A stretch of 55,634 nt of DNA. It comes from Paucisalibacillus globulus (GTDB taxonomy: Bacteria > Bacillota > Bacilli > Bacillales > Amphibacillaceae). The stretch lies in the NCBI RefSeq assembly GCF_900184735.1, contig NZ_LT855390.1:1-55634 (forward strand), in the 5' to 3' direction. The notes under the pieces were generated by a model. That model searched no databases. It was not told the DNA's origin and saw only the letters and a list, made by a program, of their open reading frames with translations. A program made the position numbers and the translations under genes. Position 1 is the stretch's first letter; each line of letters opens with the position of its first letter. Positions 18,120 to 27,706 of the stretch are shown here, one piece after another.

Positions 18120-18242
18120 GAAACAGGCAAAAATCTTCAACGGTAATTTTCGATAGTTGATATAAATTATACTAGTAAACTAGTTTTATTTCATTTTGAT
18201 GAAAAAACATCGGGAATCACTGATTTAAGACCTTTTTAAAGC

Positions 18243-18265
18243 ATTCTTAATAAATCGTTAAGAAT
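18243..18265. promoter_or_regulatory. Inverted repeat ATTCTTAA-N7-TTAAGAAT
   Basis: A perfect 8-bp inverted repeat lies about 65 bases before the DUF6220-like gene. It could be an operator; no regulator gene is adjacent. Confidence 0.35.
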
Positions 18266-18331
18266 TAACTAAGAGTCTGTTTAGAAAGAGATTGTAATCT
18301 ATATGTAGCGAAAGAAAAGGAGTTGTTGAAA

Positions 18332-18748
18332 GTGAAAAAACAATCACTTACAAACGTTAATAAACTAGGAAGATTACTATATCTCATTCTCATAATGGTC
18401 TTCTTTTTATCCATTATCACTCAGTTCTTTTTGGCAGGATTATCCATATTTGTAAACCCGGTTAATTGGGTAAAGCATACAACTTTTATCCATTTGTTTG
18501 GCTTTAACATCCCTGTAATCTTACTTTTACTCGCATATATTGGGAAGCTTCCTAGATGGGCATATTGGCATATTTTTGGTCTCTTAGTTGGGGTATTTGG
18601 AATGTACTTTACCGCCAATATTACTGCCATCTATTCTTGGGTGGGTGCCCTACATCCAATCATTGCCATCATATTATTTGGAATCTGCTATCAAGCAATT
18701 ATGAAGACAACTAAATTGATTTTTAACAAACAGAAGGAGGAAAAGTAA
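18332..18748 (+). CDS. DUF6220-like membrane protein
   Basis: The protein of about 138 residues has four membrane helices and the pattern HLFGFNIPVILLLLAY...HPIIAIILFG, resembling the DUF6220 family of small membrane proteins with spaced His residues. In-frame TTG codons exist at 18323 and 18326, but AAAGGAG is best spaced for GTG 18332. It is followed after one base by another small membrane protein gene, so the two form an operon. Function is unknown. Confidence 0.7.
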   Translation: MKKQSLTNVNKLGRLLYLILIMVFFLSIITQFFLAGLSIFVNPVNWVKHTTFIHLFGFNIPVILLLLAYIGKLPRWAYWHIFGLLVGVFGMYFTANITAIYSWVGALHPIIAIILFGICYQAIMKTTKLIFNKQKEEK

Positions 18749-18749
18749 C

Positions 18750-18947
18750 ATGAGAACATTTATCGCAATCATTGTTGGACTTATCGGAGGTTTTATCTTA
18801 GGAATTGCTTTATCAAGCATTATTGGGGTCACTGGAATTATGTTTTTGGATAAACCAATTGGGATTAAATATTTATCCTACTATACAGCAGTAACCTGTG
18901 CCATTGTTGTACCGATAATAGATTCTAAAAGAAGTGTATCGAGGTAA
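18750..18947 (+). CDS. Small two-helix membrane protein (DUF5957-like)
   Basis: The 65-residue protein has two hydrophobic helices, the first with Gly repeats (GLIGGFILGIAL). It resembles the DUF5957 family, whose role is unknown. GGAGG lies 9 bases before ATG 18750, immediately after the DUF6220-like gene. A terminator follows. Confidence 0.65.
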   Translation: MRTFIAIIVGLIGGFILGIALSSIIGVTGIMFLDKPIGIKYLSYYTAVTCAIVVPIIDSKRSVSR

Positions 18948-18979
18948 ATTGTTTTAGTTTTCATTGGGACTGAAAGAAG

Positions 18980-19007
18980 GAGCTTATTTATAAGCTCTCT
19001 TTTTTTT
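18980..19007 (+). terminator. Terminator after the small membrane-protein operon
   Basis: GAGCTTA/TAAGCTC forms a stem followed by CTTTTTTTT. Confidence 0.8.
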
Positions 19008-19395
19008 GCCAAATGGATTATCCCTTCTGGAAAGCACGGATAATAAATTTACAATTGTAATCATTGAAAAATGTTATGATTAACCTAGATTATAATAAAC
19101 GGAAAAAGTACTAACAATATGATGGCTTAAATTATGACCCGGGATGAAGGCGTATCATGATTATGCCAACTCATCCGTTTTACCCCTAAAAAACGATATC
19201 AATCTATCATTAAATACCGTCCAAACTTTTAAAACCCATATACCTCTATATCAATTAGCTACCAAGTAATTACTCCAGAATCTTAATCCGAATAAAAAAT
19301 GAATACAATATTCCTCTAAAAGGGATAAATCTGCTTTATCTTAATTTAAGTCAATGTAAGGATGATGTTTAAAAGTAAATTAATATAAAGATGGA
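19008..19395. other. Gene-free AT-rich gap
   Basis: About 390 bases separate the terminator from the next gene. I find no credible reading frame, repeat or hairpin. It presumably contains the promoter of the oxidoreductase/DinB operon, but no convincing -35/-10 pair stands out. Confidence 0.4.
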
Positions 19396-19410
19396 ATGAG
19401 GAGGATGGAG

Positions 19411-20382
19411 ATGAAGGCAATCATTTCAAGTAAATACGGGGGTCCTGAGACCTTGGAAATACAAGAAGTAGCAACACCAGAGCCTAAACCAGATGAAGTA
19501 TTGGTAAAGGTTTGTGCAGCTTCTATTAATTTTGGAAATATCGTGTTACTAAGAGGAAAACCAGCGGTAGCAAGATTGGTGTACGGGCTTAGGAAACCAA
19601 AATACCCAATTCCAGGTGGCGACATCTCAGGAATAGTTGAGGCTGTAGGCAATAAAGTAACAGCGTTCAACATTGGTGATGAAGTATATGGAGACCTTTC
19701 CAGTAGTGGATGGGGTGCTTTTGCTGAGTATGTTACAGTTCCAGAAAAGGCAATCGCACATAAACCTAGTAATCTATCGTTTGAGGAAGCGGCGGCAGTA
19801 CCAATGGCGGGAGTTTCGGCTTTACAAGCCATACGTAAGGTTGGAAAAGATATTGCTGGTCATAAGGTTCTAATTCAGGGGGCGTCAGGTGGGGTAGGTA
19901 CGTTTGCACTCCAAATTGCTAAAAGCTATGGTGCCGAGGTAACAGCAGTGGTTAGTACGAGAAACGTTACGAATGCATACGAGCTTGGTGCTGACCATGT
20001 TATAGATTACAAAAAGGAGAAGCTAAACAGTCACGCTCAATTGTATGATCTCATCATTGGTGTAAATGGCTCCCACTCTATATCAACTTATAAACATATT
20101 TTGACCACTAATGGAATAGTTGTTTATATAGGAGGTTCAAACAGCCAACTATATGAAACGATGTTGTTTGGCCCACTGGTTTCGATTACAGGAAAGAAAA
20201 AAATCTATCCATTTATGCAACAAGCAAATCAACAAGATTTGGTGTTGATGAAAGAGTTGATAGAAGCGGGGAAAGTAAGGCCATTTATTGATAGAAGGTA
20301 TTCATTACGTGAGGTTCCAGAAGCATTTACGTATTTTGAAGAAGGGCATTCTCAAGGAAAGGTTGTAATATCGATACCATAA
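19411..20382 (+). CDS. NAD(P)H:quinone oxidoreductase-type MDR enzyme
   Basis: The protein of about 323 residues belongs to the medium-chain dehydrogenase/reductase superfamily. It has an N-terminal GroES-like domain (MKAIISSKYGGPE) and a Rossmann domain with GASGGVGTFALQIAKSYGA near 148-166. The zinc-ligand cysteines of alcohol dehydrogenases are not seen, which fits the quinone-reductase branch. ATG 19411 follows GAGGAGG with correct spacing and matches the usual family start. It is 12 bases from a DinB gene, probably the same operon. Confidence 0.88.
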   Translation: MKAIISSKYGGPETLEIQEVATPEPKPDEVLVKVCAASINFGNIVLLRGKPAVARLVYGLRKPKYPIPGGDISGIVEAVGNKVTAFNIGDEVYGDLSSSGWGAFAEYVTVPEKAIAHKPSNLSFEEAAAVPMAGVSALQAIRKVGKDIAGHKVLIQGASGGVGTFALQIAKSYGAEVTAVVSTRNVTNAYELGADHVIDYKKEKLNSHAQLYDLIIGVNGSHSISTYKHILTTNGIVVYIGGSNSQLYETMLFGPLVSITGKKKIYPFMQQANQQDLVLMKELIEAGKVRPFIDRRYSLREVPEAFTYFEEGHSQGKVVISIP

Positions 20383-20394
20383 AGGGGGATTGTG

Positions 20395-20904
20395 ATGGAA
20401 AGTATTATTACGAGAAACTTTAAGGAAACACGTGAAGAGCTAATTAATCTGATCAAAGGATTAAATAATGAAGAACTTAACACTAAGGTCAGTGAAGAAC
20501 GCTGGAGTATTGGTCAAATATGCCATCATTTAGCTTTAGTAGAATTAGCCACCGTGAAGGCGGTGAAGTGGGGGCTAAAAGAAGAGAAAGACACGAAGAC
20601 AGATCCAAAAGATATTAGTGACATATTAAATCGGAATAGGAAATTTACAGCGCCTAAAGTGGTAGAACCTGGAGGGGGGCCATTTGAAGTTCTGGAAATA
20701 GTGGAGATATTAACTAACGCCAGGAAACAATTATTGAAGACTGTTGAAGATTTAGGAGATTCTAAAGCATTAACTGAAAAGTCAGTAGTCCACCCAGCTT
20801 TTGGACTACTACCTTTATTTCAATGGGTGGAAGCAGTTCCATTACATGAGAAGCGACATTTGGAACAAATAAAAGAAGTCCTCACAACGAACACTACCCC
20901 TTAG
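20395..20904 (+). CDS. DinB/YfiT-family protein
   Basis: The protein of about 169 residues is a DinB-type four-helix bundle with the family metal-site His in WSIGQICHHLALVE and in HEKRHLEQ near the C-terminus. Known members are metal-dependent enzymes, including thiol S-transferases, but many are uncharacterised. ATG 20395 follows AAAGGGGG. It shares an operon with the quinone-oxidoreductase gene, suggesting a detoxification unit; that is inference. Confidence 0.85.
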   Translation: MESIITRNFKETREELINLIKGLNNEELNTKVSEERWSIGQICHHLALVELATVKAVKWGLKEEKDTKTDPKDISDILNRNRKFTAPKVVEPGGGPFEVLEIVEILTNARKQLLKTVEDLGDSKALTEKSVVHPAFGLLPLFQWVEAVPLHEKRHLEQIKEVLTTNTTP

Positions 20905-20925
20905 AATTAGTAATGAAATGTAAAG

Positions 20926-20955
20926 AAGGTACCAGTCCTGGATTGGTACCTTTTC
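20926..20955. terminator. Terminator (GGTACC-type family)
   Basis: AAGGTACCAGTCC/GGATTGGTACCTT forms a strong stem with a TTTT tail. It is nearly the same as those at 11719 and 40949. It lies between convergent genes. Confidence 0.8.
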
Positions 20956-20960
20956 ATAAT

Positions 20961-22175
20961 TTAATCCGTTTTATGGTAATTCCTTGTCATGTTAAACAAT
21001 GATGTAACAAAGGAATAACCTGTGAATTGTGGGGTTAGGAATTTGCTTGATTCCATGAGACGGACTTTAACTGTATCTGGAGTATATGGAGGTGAGGCTT
21101 GTAGTAATAAGGCTACTATTCCGGAAACTATTCCAGTAGCCATCGATGTTCCTGTTAGTGTGAAATAGTGGGGACCAACTTTGTTTTGTGGCTGTTGAAT
21201 AGTTGTTGTGGAGTTTGGCGATTGTAAGGATATAATGTTTGTCCCAGGTACAGCGATATCAGGCTTAATGAATCCATCTAATGTTGGTTTGCTACTCGTG
21301 TACTCACCAGGAGTATCATCTTGTTCGTGGATAGTATTCCTATCGTTTGTTGCACCAACCGTTAAGATAATAGGATCATATCCCGGAGTGTCAATCGTTC
21401 CGTTTGGGCCTGAATTTCCTGCAGCTGCCACTACAACAATACCGGCACGCCAGGCTTTTTCGCATGCAAGGGCGAGAGGATCATTGACATAGGAGGTGGT
21501 TGGTGGTGCTCCGAGAGAAAGATTAATTACACGAATTCCAAATCTAGAACGATTTTCTATTGACCAATTGATACCTGCAATAACATTCGATAACAGACCA
21601 TTACCTTGACTATCTAGTACTTTTACTCCAACAACATTTGCTTCTGGAGCAATTCCACTGTAATTCCCACCCGAAGCAGAGCCATTTCCAGCTATAGCGC
21701 CTGCTACATGAGTTCCATGTCCATTGTCATCGTAAGGGGTAGTTCGGCTATTTACAAAATCTTGAAATCCAACAATTCGGTTTGTAGGATAGGTCAAATC
21801 ATAGTGTGGAAAAATTCCTGTATCAATGACTGAAACGGTAATTCCTTTCCCTGTAAGACCATGGAATTGATTTGTATGTTTTGCACCAATGGTTGCTGTT
21901 GCCACATTAAGATTAGAGCGAACTGAGTAATCGGGACAAATATATTCTACATCACTGTGTTCCATGAGGTGCCGAATGGTTTTAGGGCAGAAACGGCCAG
22001 TAATCTGGTGTATCTCTCTTAAATGATAAGTTGGTTGATCAGTACGTTGTAACGGACATAGTTCTGAAACATGTGTAGCTTTACACTTATTATTTAAGAC
22101 AATAACAACTCCCAGTTGATCATGATCATCCATTTCATTTAACATGGTCGTTATTTCCAAATTTGTTTTTTTCAT
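20961..22175 (-). CDS. Subtilisin-like serine protease (S8 family), no signal peptide
   Basis: The 404-residue protein has an I9-like propeptide (about 1-85) and a subtilase domain with the triad Asp118 (VSVIDTG), His153 (NGHGTHVAG) and Ser344 (GTSMATG), and AAAGNSGPNG as oxyanion region. AAAGGAGA is ideally placed for ATG 22175. A longer frame would add a hydrophobic stretch but has no ribosome site, so the product appears to lack a signal peptide. It lies next to the spore-glycan operon after a terminator, so a role in processing spore-surface proteins is possible. Confidence 0.9.
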   Translation of the reverse strand: MKKTNLEITTMLNEMDDHDQLGVVIVLNNKCKATHVSELCPLQRTDQPTYHLREIHQITGRFCPKTIRHLMEHSDVEYICPDYSVRSNLNVATATIGAKHTNQFHGLTGKGITVSVIDTGIFPHYDLTYPTNRIVGFQDFVNSRTTPYDDNGHGTHVAGAIAGNGSASGGNYSGIAPEANVVGVKVLDSQGNGLLSNVIAGINWSIENRSRFGIRVINLSLGAPPTTSYVNDPLALACEKAWRAGIVVVAAAGNSGPNGTIDTPGYDPIILTVGATNDRNTIHEQDDTPGEYTSSKPTLDGFIKPDIAVPGTNIISLQSPNSTTTIQQPQNKVGPHYFTLTGTSMATGIVSGIVALLLQASPPYTPDTVKVRLMESSKFLTPQFTGYSFVTSLFNMTRNYHKTD

Positions 22176-22212
22176 CGATATACTATCTCCTTTATAATAA
22201 CGAATTAGATAG

Positions 22213-22251
22213 AAAATAAGAAGACAACAAGGAGTAATCACTTGCTGTCTT
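22213..22251 (-). terminator. Terminator of the cysC-sat operon
   Basis: On the minus strand AAGACAGCAAG/CTTGTTGTCTT forms a stem followed by CTTATTTTC. It separates the spore-surface protein gene from the S8 protease gene. Confidence 0.65.
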
Positions 22252-22257
22252 TACTTT

Positions 22258-22662
22258 TTAAAACGTATAGGATTCTCCTGAAAATATAACTGGACCACTT
22301 ACAATTGCATCTCCAAGCAGACCTTCTACTGCAACTGTAACAGAATACCCATGGTATCCAGGGGGGACATTCGTATCGACAACATGGAAAGATATATTTT
22401 GGTTTTGGTTCAGTGTAATAAGCACTTGTTGTCTCACCGTTGCAATAACCTCTGAATTATCTCGAATAACTCGAAAAATTAATGTAGGACTCAGTAGTGT
22501 TGCCTGAATACCGATAGTCGCATTTAGAAATACCCTGTTAGGATTGTTCGGTACAGCTATACCGAAAGCGGCAAGTCTAACAGGTGTGTCAGCTACATTG
22601 ACACTAAAAGGGGAATTGCCATTTGAAGGCACACTAGAACCGACAGAAACAAGAGTGGCCAT
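22258..22662 (-). CDS. Spore-surface-type beta-sandwich protein (ExsC-like)
   Basis: The protein of about 134 residues has no cysteine or signal peptide and alternates short hydrophobic strands, ending in AIVSGPVIFSGESYTF. The strand pattern (FLNATIGIQA, LIFRVIRD, ISFHVVD, YSVTVAVEG) resembles small exosporium proteins such as ExsC; this is a family-level guess from sequence appearance. ATG 22662 follows GGAGGTGATG. It is the last gene of the cysC-sat operon and could be a structural carrier or neighbour of the glycan. Confidence 0.6.
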   Translation of the reverse strand: MATLVSVGSSVPSNGNSPFSVNVADTPVRLAAFGIAVPNNPNRVFLNATIGIQATLLSPTLIFRVIRDNSEVIATVRQQVLITLNQNQNISFHVVDTNVPPGYHGYSVTVAVEGLLGDAIVSGPVIFSGESYTF

Positions 22663-22726
22663 TTCATCACCTCCTCCCAATTAATCATTACAGAAAAGTA
22701 ATGAAAGATATCGAATCAAAAAATAC

Positions 22727-23869
22727 TTATTCGTACTTTTTTAATTCTGAGCGTAATAATTCAACTACTTCTGGCCGACTAAATTGTGGTGGTGGTAAAA
22801 TACCATTTCGTAGCATTTCCCTAACCTTCGTACCAGAAAGATATAAATGAAATTCTGTATGATGGGGGCAAGTTTTAGAAGTGGCCATGTTTTCACAAAT
22901 CCTACAATAAAAACTATGTTCAAATGGTAAGATTTTAATTTCAATTTCATTTGGATGAAAATTAGAAAAGATCTGCTGTGCCTCGTATGTTCCATAATAA
23001 TTACCGACTCCTGCATGATCCCGACCCACTATGAAATGGGTGCAGCCATAATTTTGCCGGACAAGCGCATGGAAAACAGCTTCTCTTGGCCCAGCATAAC
23101 GCATCGCAGCAGGAAATACCGATAGAAATACACGGTCTTTCGGATAATACTTGTTCAATAATACTTTATAGCTATTCATTCTGATAACTGCAGGAATATC
23201 ATCGGACTTTGTTTCTCCTACTAAAGGATTGATAAATAAGCCATCGACGGTTTCTAAGGCTGTTTTTTGTATATATTCATGAGCTCGGTGGATAGGATTT
23301 CTTGTTTGAAAACCTACTACGGTTTTCCAATTATTATGATGAAATGTTTTTCTTGTTTCGAGTGGGGTTTTATAGTCATGAATAATTTCAGGGATTTTCG
23401 GTGGGGCTTTTACTAGTGTGATAGGGCCGGCTAAATAAATATTTGGACGTTCCATCATTTTTTTGATACCTGGATGATTGGAATCAGTAGTTGAATAAAC
23501 AGCTTTAGCTTCTACAACCTTATTGACCTTGTAAATTTCTTCAAGCTGTATAATTCCGTAAATTTCGTTCTGATATTTTAGTTTAACGGTTTCTCCTATT
23601 TCAAGCGTATTTGCGATCACTTCAGGTACAGGAAGTGTAATGGGAATCGTCCACACCAACCCATTCGATAACCGCATCTTATCTAATACAGATAGATAAT
23701 CCGTTTCTTTCATAAATCCGTTTAGTGGGCTATACGTACCATTAGCAATAAGTTCGAGATCGGAGAGGGCCATCGCGTCAATTTCAACCTCTTTATCTAT
23801 ATCTTTCGTATTTAAGTTTACATCTACTCTGTTTATAAGAAATCCACCATGAGGTTTTATAAGTGTCAA
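22727..23869 (-). CDS. sat: Sulfate adenylyltransferase (ATP sulfurylase)
   Basis: The enzyme makes adenosine phosphosulfate from ATP and sulfate. The product, about 380 residues, has the nucleotide motif [10 protein letters not shown] near 188-197 and GRDHAGVG near 282-289, plus a Cys/His cluster (CRICE, CPHH) typical of this bacterial form. The frame opens at TTG 23887, but AAAGGTGG fits TTG 23869, giving MTLIKPHGG as in Bacillus Sat. It follows cysC closely. The absence of sulfite or PAPS reductase genes argues that its product feeds sulfotransfer rather than cysteine synthesis. Confidence 0.93.
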   Translation of the reverse strand: MTLIKPHGGFLINRVDVNLNTKDIDKEVEIDAMALSDLELIANGTYSPLNGFMKETDYLSVLDKMRLSNGLVWTIPITLPVPEVIANTLEIGETVKLKYQNEIYGIIQLEEIYKVNKVVEAKAVYSTTDSNHPGIKKMMERPNIYLAGPITLVKAPPKIPEIIHDYKTPLETRKTFHHNNWKTVVGFQTRNPIHRAHEYIQKTALETVDGLFINPLVGETKSDDIPAVIRMNSYKVLLNKYYPKDRVFLSVFPAAMRYAGPREAVFHALVRQNYGCTHFIVGRDHAGVGNYYGTYEAQQIFSNFHPNEIEIKILPFEHSFYCRICENMATSKTCPHHTEFHLYLSGTKVREMLRNGILPPPQFSRPEVVELLRSELKKYE

Positions 23870-23883
23870 ATCGAATCCACCTT

Positions 23884-24501
23884 TCAAATCTGGTTTAGTT
23901 TAACTTGTTTCAATAAAAATGAAACTAGTTTTTGAACAGATTGTTCTATTGAAAGTTCACTAGTATCTATCGTTATATCTGGATTTTTTGGTTCTTCGTA
24001 AGCTTGGTCAATTCCTGTGAACTCTTTGATTGCTCCTTTTCTCGCTTTATTATAAAGACCCTTTGGATCACGCTTTTCACATTCCTCAAGGGTACACTTC
24101 ACGTATACCTCAATAAATTCATCAGAATTAAAAATAACTCTAGCATTTTGCCTATCTTCTTCAAATGGTGAAATTAGTGCCGCTATGACCACTAATCCTG
24201 CATCAACCAAAATTTTACCAATTTCTGCTGTTATTCTATTATTTTCTCTTCGATCCTCAACAGAAAATGATAGATTTTTATTGATGCCTTTCCTAAGATT
24301 ATCTCCATCCAAAATATAAACACTTATTTCCCTATTCATTAATTCACGTTGAAGTCTATCTGCAATCGTAGATTTTCCAGATCCCGATAGACCTGTGAAC
24401 CATAACATGACACTTTTATGCCCGTGTAACTTATTTCTGTCTTCCTTTGTAATGGTCGATCGTTGGTAAAAGATATTATCATCGCTATTATTGTCTGGCA
24501 T
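23884..24501 (-). CDS. cysC: Adenylylsulfate kinase (APS kinase)
   Basis: The protein of about 205 residues phosphorylates APS to PAPS, the universal sulfate donor. The P-loop GLSGSGKST sits near 37-45, followed by the family motifs DGDNLR and [13 protein letters not shown]-like residues and [23 protein letters not shown] 24501 is better spaced from AAAGG than ATG 24510. It is the first gene of the cysC-sat operon, with a sigma-K-like promoter upstream, divergent from the amino-sugar genes. Confidence 0.94.
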   Translation of the reverse strand: MPDNNSDDNIFYQRSTITKEDRNKLHGHKSVMLWFTGLSGSGKSTIADRLQRELMNREISVYILDGDNLRKGINKNLSFSVEDRRENNRITAEIGKILVDAGLVVIAALISPFEEDRQNARVIFNSDEFIEVYVKCTLEECEKRDPKGLYNKARKGAIKEFTGIDQAYEEPKNPDITIDTSELSIEQSVQKLVSFLLKQVKLNQI

Positions 24502-24610
24502 ATATATCATCCTTTATTTTTAGTTAATAGAAAATGCCTTAACTATTGAATAGTAAATTACTAATATAATGATCCATTCAAATCAAAGGTCATTTTTTCT
24601 CGGGTCCCTA

Positions 24611-24637
24611 TACTTTATGTCGATATATAGTGTTTGT
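24611..24637 (-). promoter_or_regulatory. Sigma-K-like promoter of the cysC-sat operon
   Basis: On the minus strand AC (24637-24636), a 16-base spacer and CATAAAGTA fit the sigma-K consensus AC-N16/17-CATANNNTA. It would give a leader of about 100 bases before cysC. Confidence 0.55.
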
Positions 24638-24727
24638 ATATTGTAGTTGCCTTATATGACACCTATTTAGTCTAGTTATTTCAATCATTTTATATAGTCT
24701 TTTTGCTAAAATAAAAGATTTGCCTAA

Positions 24728-24755
24728 ACCATTAAAATCAATGGAGCATAAGGTA
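24728..24755 (+). promoter_or_regulatory. Sigma-K-like promoter of the amino-sugar/sulfotransferase operon
   Basis: AC (24728-24729), 17 bases and CATAAGGTA match the sigma-K consensus exactly. It lies about 40 bases before the 2-epimerase start. Confidence 0.6.
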
Positions 24756-24796
24756 TGTAACAGAATGACACTAAAAAAAGATTAGGAGCTTTGTAT

Positions 24797-25888
24797 ATGA
24801 AAATAATGACAATTCTTGGAACAAGGCCGGAAATCATAAGGTTAAGCATCATTATTAAAAAACTAGATAAACTTGCTGATAAACATATACTCGTTCATAC
24901 TGGCCAAAACTTCACCGAGAGTTTAAGTGATTTGTTTTTTAAGGAGTTAAAATTACGCAAACCGGATTTTATAATTCTTAACGAGCAGCATACGTTAGGA
25001 GAACAGTTATCCGCCATCTATAAAGGGTTAGAGCAGATTCTCTTGAAAGAGAAACCCGATAAAGTTCTTGTCCTAGGTGATACAAACAGTGGGTTAAGTT
25101 CAATTCTAGTAGAACGAATGGGTATTCCTGTCATTCATATGGAAGCTGGTAATCGGTGCTTTGATTTAGAGGTACCTGAAGAAAAAAACCGAAAAGTTAT
25201 TGATGCAATCTCCAGCTTTAATCTCCCTTATACACCCCAAAGCAAAGAAAATCTATTAAAAGAAGGTATAGCCAGTCACCGCATTATTATTTCTGGAAAT
25301 CCCATCAATGAGATTCTGCAATATTATAATGAAGAAATAGAAAAAAGCAGCATTCTTGAACAATTAGGACTAAATAAAGAAGAGTATTTTTTATTAACTG
25401 TACACCGTGCAGAGAATGTAGATCATGAATCCAGACTGAAGGAAATTCTGAAAGGTATCAATAACATAGCGGATTCCTATCAGAAACGAATTATTTGTAG
25501 TATCCACCCCAGAACAAAGTCGCGTATTGACCAGTCATCTTTTATGAATATGCATCCAAAAGTTGAATTCTACGACCCATTTGGCTTTTTTGATTTTGTT
25601 AAACTTGAGAAAAATGCATTATGTGTTTTAACAGACAGTGGAACAGTTCAAGAAGAATGTTGTTTATTTCATGTACCTACTGTTACTATCCGAAAAACTA
25701 CGGAACGTCCTGAAACGGTAGAGTGTGGAAGTAATGTTGTTTCAGGTATCCATGCTAAACAAATGATAGATTGTGTTGATGTCATGCTTAACATGCCTAC
25801 TACTTGGGAAATACCAGAGGGTTATCAATATAACAATGTTTCAGATCGAGTAATTAAAGTGATATTCGGAGGAATGGAAAATGTTTAA
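24797..25888 (+). CDS. UDP-sugar 2-epimerase (FnlC/CapG/WbjD-like)
   Basis: The 363-residue protein has the WecB-type epimerase fold: GTRPEIIR at 7-14, HTGQNF, and a C-terminal SGTVQEEC. The stretch HMEAGNRCFDLEVPEEKNRK is characteristic of the branch acting on UDP-2-acetamido-2,6-dideoxy-L-hexoses rather than plain UDP-GlcNAc. ATG 24797 follows AGGAG. The next two genes are a 4,6-dehydratase and an RmlD-type reductase, so the three probably make an N-acetyl-L-deoxyhexosamine nucleotide such as L-QuiNAc or L-FucNAc; the exact sugar is uncertain. Confidence 0.85.
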   Translation: MKIMTILGTRPEIIRLSIIIKKLDKLADKHILVHTGQNFTESLSDLFFKELKLRKPDFIILNEQHTLGEQLSAIYKGLEQILLKEKPDKVLVLGDTNSGLSSILVERMGIPVIHMEAGNRCFDLEVPEEKNRKVIDAISSFNLPYTPQSKENLLKEGIASHRIIISGNPINEILQYYNEEIEKSSILEQLGLNKEEYFLLTVHRAENVDHESRLKEILKGINNIADSYQKRIICSIHPRTKSRIDQSSFMNMHPKVEFYDPFGFFDFVKLEKNALCVLTDSGTVQEECCLFHVPTVTIRKTTERPETVECGSNVVSGIHAKQMIDCVDVMLNMPTTWEIPEGYQYNNVSDRVIKVIFGGMENV

Positions 25889-26867
25889 AAATAAAACTAT
25901 TTTAGTTACAGGTGGAACTGGTTCTTGGGGATATGAATTAGTAAGACAATTACTGGAATTCAACCCAAAGAAAATTAGAATTTTTTCACGAAATGAATCC
26001 AATCAATTTACAATGAGACAAGAGTTTGATAATAATCCTCGATTGGATTTTATTATTGGCGACATTAGAGAAAAAGAAGAACTGTTAGACGCATGTCAAG
26101 GTGTTGATTATATTTTCCACTTAGCTGCACTAAAGCACGTGCCGGTATGTGAGAACCAGCCATTAGAGGCACTAAAGACAAATGTCAATGGAACACAACA
26201 TGTTATTGATGCAGCTATCGCTTGTCATGTGAGTACCGTCGTATATATATCAACTGACAAGGCATCAAATCCATCCAATTTTTATGGGCTATCGAAAGCC
26301 ATGGGTGAAAGGCTAATCATTCATGCCAATACATTGACTGAAGATACAAGGTTTGTATGTATCCGAGGTGGGAATGTTTTGGGAACAAACGGTAGTGTTA
26401 TTCATGTGTTTAAAAAACAAATTCAAGATAAAGGGAAAATTGGTATAACAGACATGAATATGACTAGATTCTTTTTAACTTTAGAAGAGGCTATTAAACT
26501 AGTTTTTAAAGCTACACGTGAGAGTGTGGGTGGAGAAATTTTTGTGATGAAGATGCCAGCCTTCAAAATAATAGATTTAGCACATGTATTAATCGAGGAA
26601 ACAGGAAAGGAAGATGTTGATATAGAAAACCTAGGGGTCAGACCTGGTGAAAAGATTCATGAACTATTACTTTCCGAGTATGAAAGCAAAAACACAATTG
26701 TCTATGATGAAGAGTATTTCGTTATATTGCCAGCCATTCATATTCAAGGGATTACCGAAAAATATGCTGATTATAAACCTGCTAATCTCATTAACTATAA
26801 TTCAAGTAAAGAATTATTGAACAAGGAAGAGATTAGAGCAATGCTCAAGAAAGGTAGGTTTATATAA
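25881..26867 (+). CDS. UDP-GlcNAc 4,6-dehydratase-like SDR (FlaA1/CapE type)
   Basis: The 328-residue protein has the nucleotide motif GGTGSWG at 11-17, the active-site group STDKAS at 124-129 and YGLSK at 135-139, as in short 4,6-dehydratases related to FlaA1/PseB and CapE. These convert UDP-GlcNAc to a 4-keto-6-deoxy sugar, often with 5-epimerisation. It retains Tyr in YxxxK. It overlaps the preceding epimerase gene by 8 bases and the following reductase gene by one base, so the three are tightly coupled. Confidence 0.87.
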   Translation: MFKNKTILVTGGTGSWGYELVRQLLEFNPKKIRIFSRNESNQFTMRQEFDNNPRLDFIIGDIREKEELLDACQGVDYIFHLAALKHVPVCENQPLEALKTNVNGTQHVIDAAIACHVSTVVYISTDKASNPSNFYGLSKAMGERLIIHANTLTEDTRFVCIRGGNVLGTNGSVIHVFKKQIQDKGKIGITDMNMTRFFLTLEEAIKLVFKATRESVGGEIFVMKMPAFKIIDLAHVLIEETGKEDVDIENLGVRPGEKIHELLLSEYESKNTIVYDEEYFVILPAIHIQGITEKYADYKPANLINYNSSKELLNKEEIRAMLKKGRFI

Positions 26868-27706
26868 TGAGGTTATTGATATTGGGTGGTGAAGGTATGG
26901 CAGGGCATATGTTGGTGTCATATTTTCAAAGCAAGAAAGAGTACACTGTTTATTACACATCCAGGAATCCTCAGAATCGGGATGCGATATATTTAGATGT
27001 GACCAATCAAGCTAGGCTTGAGGAAATAATAGAAGAGTTAGAGCCTGATATTATTATCAATTGTGTAGGTCTATTAAACCAAAAGGCAGAGGAGAATCCT
27101 CAATTAGCTTTTCAGATTAATAGTATTCTACCGCATCAGCTAGCAAAACTTGCAGATAGACATAATGGGAAGCTAATTCATATTAGTACAGATTGTGTAT
27201 TTTCAGGTAGTAAAGGAAATTATACCGAGAGTGATTCACCTGATGGTACCTCCGTTTATGCTCACACCAAAAAAACTGGGGAGATAATCGATGGTAAACA
27301 TTTAACTATTCGAACTTCCATTATTGGTCCCGAATTAAAAGAAGATGGAATTGGATTGTTCTTATGGTTTATGAAGCAGAGAGGCGAAATTAATGGATAC
27401 GATAAAGTATTTTGGAATGGAGTGACAACCCTTGAACTCGCAAAGGCAGTTGAGAGTTTTATAAAAGCGGAGGTTAAGGGGCTTTATCATTTGGGAATGG
27501 AGGATAAGATTTCAAAGTACGAACTTTTAAAGTTGATGCAGGTTATCTTTCAGAAGGAAGACGTTACGATAATACCCTATTCCCAAGTTGTGATGGACCG
27601 GACAATTAAGAATACTAGAAAGGACTTTGTTTATCATCCTCCCAAATATGAAATTATGTTAACGGAACTTAGAGATTGGATGGATGACAATGAAGAGTCA
27701 GCCTAA
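26867..27706 (+). CDS. RmlD-like sugar-nucleotide reductase
   Basis: The 279-residue SDR has GGEGMAGHM at 7-15, INCVGLLNQ, STDCVFSG and YAHTKKTGE, as in dTDP-4-dehydrorhamnose reductases and WbvR-like enzymes. In this context it would reduce the 4-keto group made by the upstream dehydratase. The lack of the C-terminal cupin domain of CapF favours an L-RhaNAc/L-QuiNAc-type route over L-FucNAc; that is inference. Start ATG 26867 overlaps the previous stop (TAATG). Confidence 0.85.
   Translation: MRLLILGGEGMAGHMLVSYFQSKKEYTVYYTSRNPQNRDAIYLDVTNQARLEEIIEELEPDIIINCVGLLNQKAEENPQLAFQINSILPHQLAKLADRHNGKLIHISTDCVFSGSKGNYTESDSPDGTSVYAHTKKTGEIIDGKHLTIRTSIIGPELKEDGIGLFLWFMKQRGEINGYDKVFWNGVTTLELAKAVESFIKAEVKGLYHLGMEDKISKYELLKLMQVIFQKEDVTIIPYSQVVMDRTIKNTRKDFVYHPPKYEIMLTELRDWMDDNEESA

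Noticed and set aside
22727-24501. Assimilatory sulfate reduction operon
   Set aside because: No PAPS reductase, sulfite reductase, siroheme or sulfate permease genes accompany sat and cysC; the sulfotransferase on the divergent operon is a better sink.
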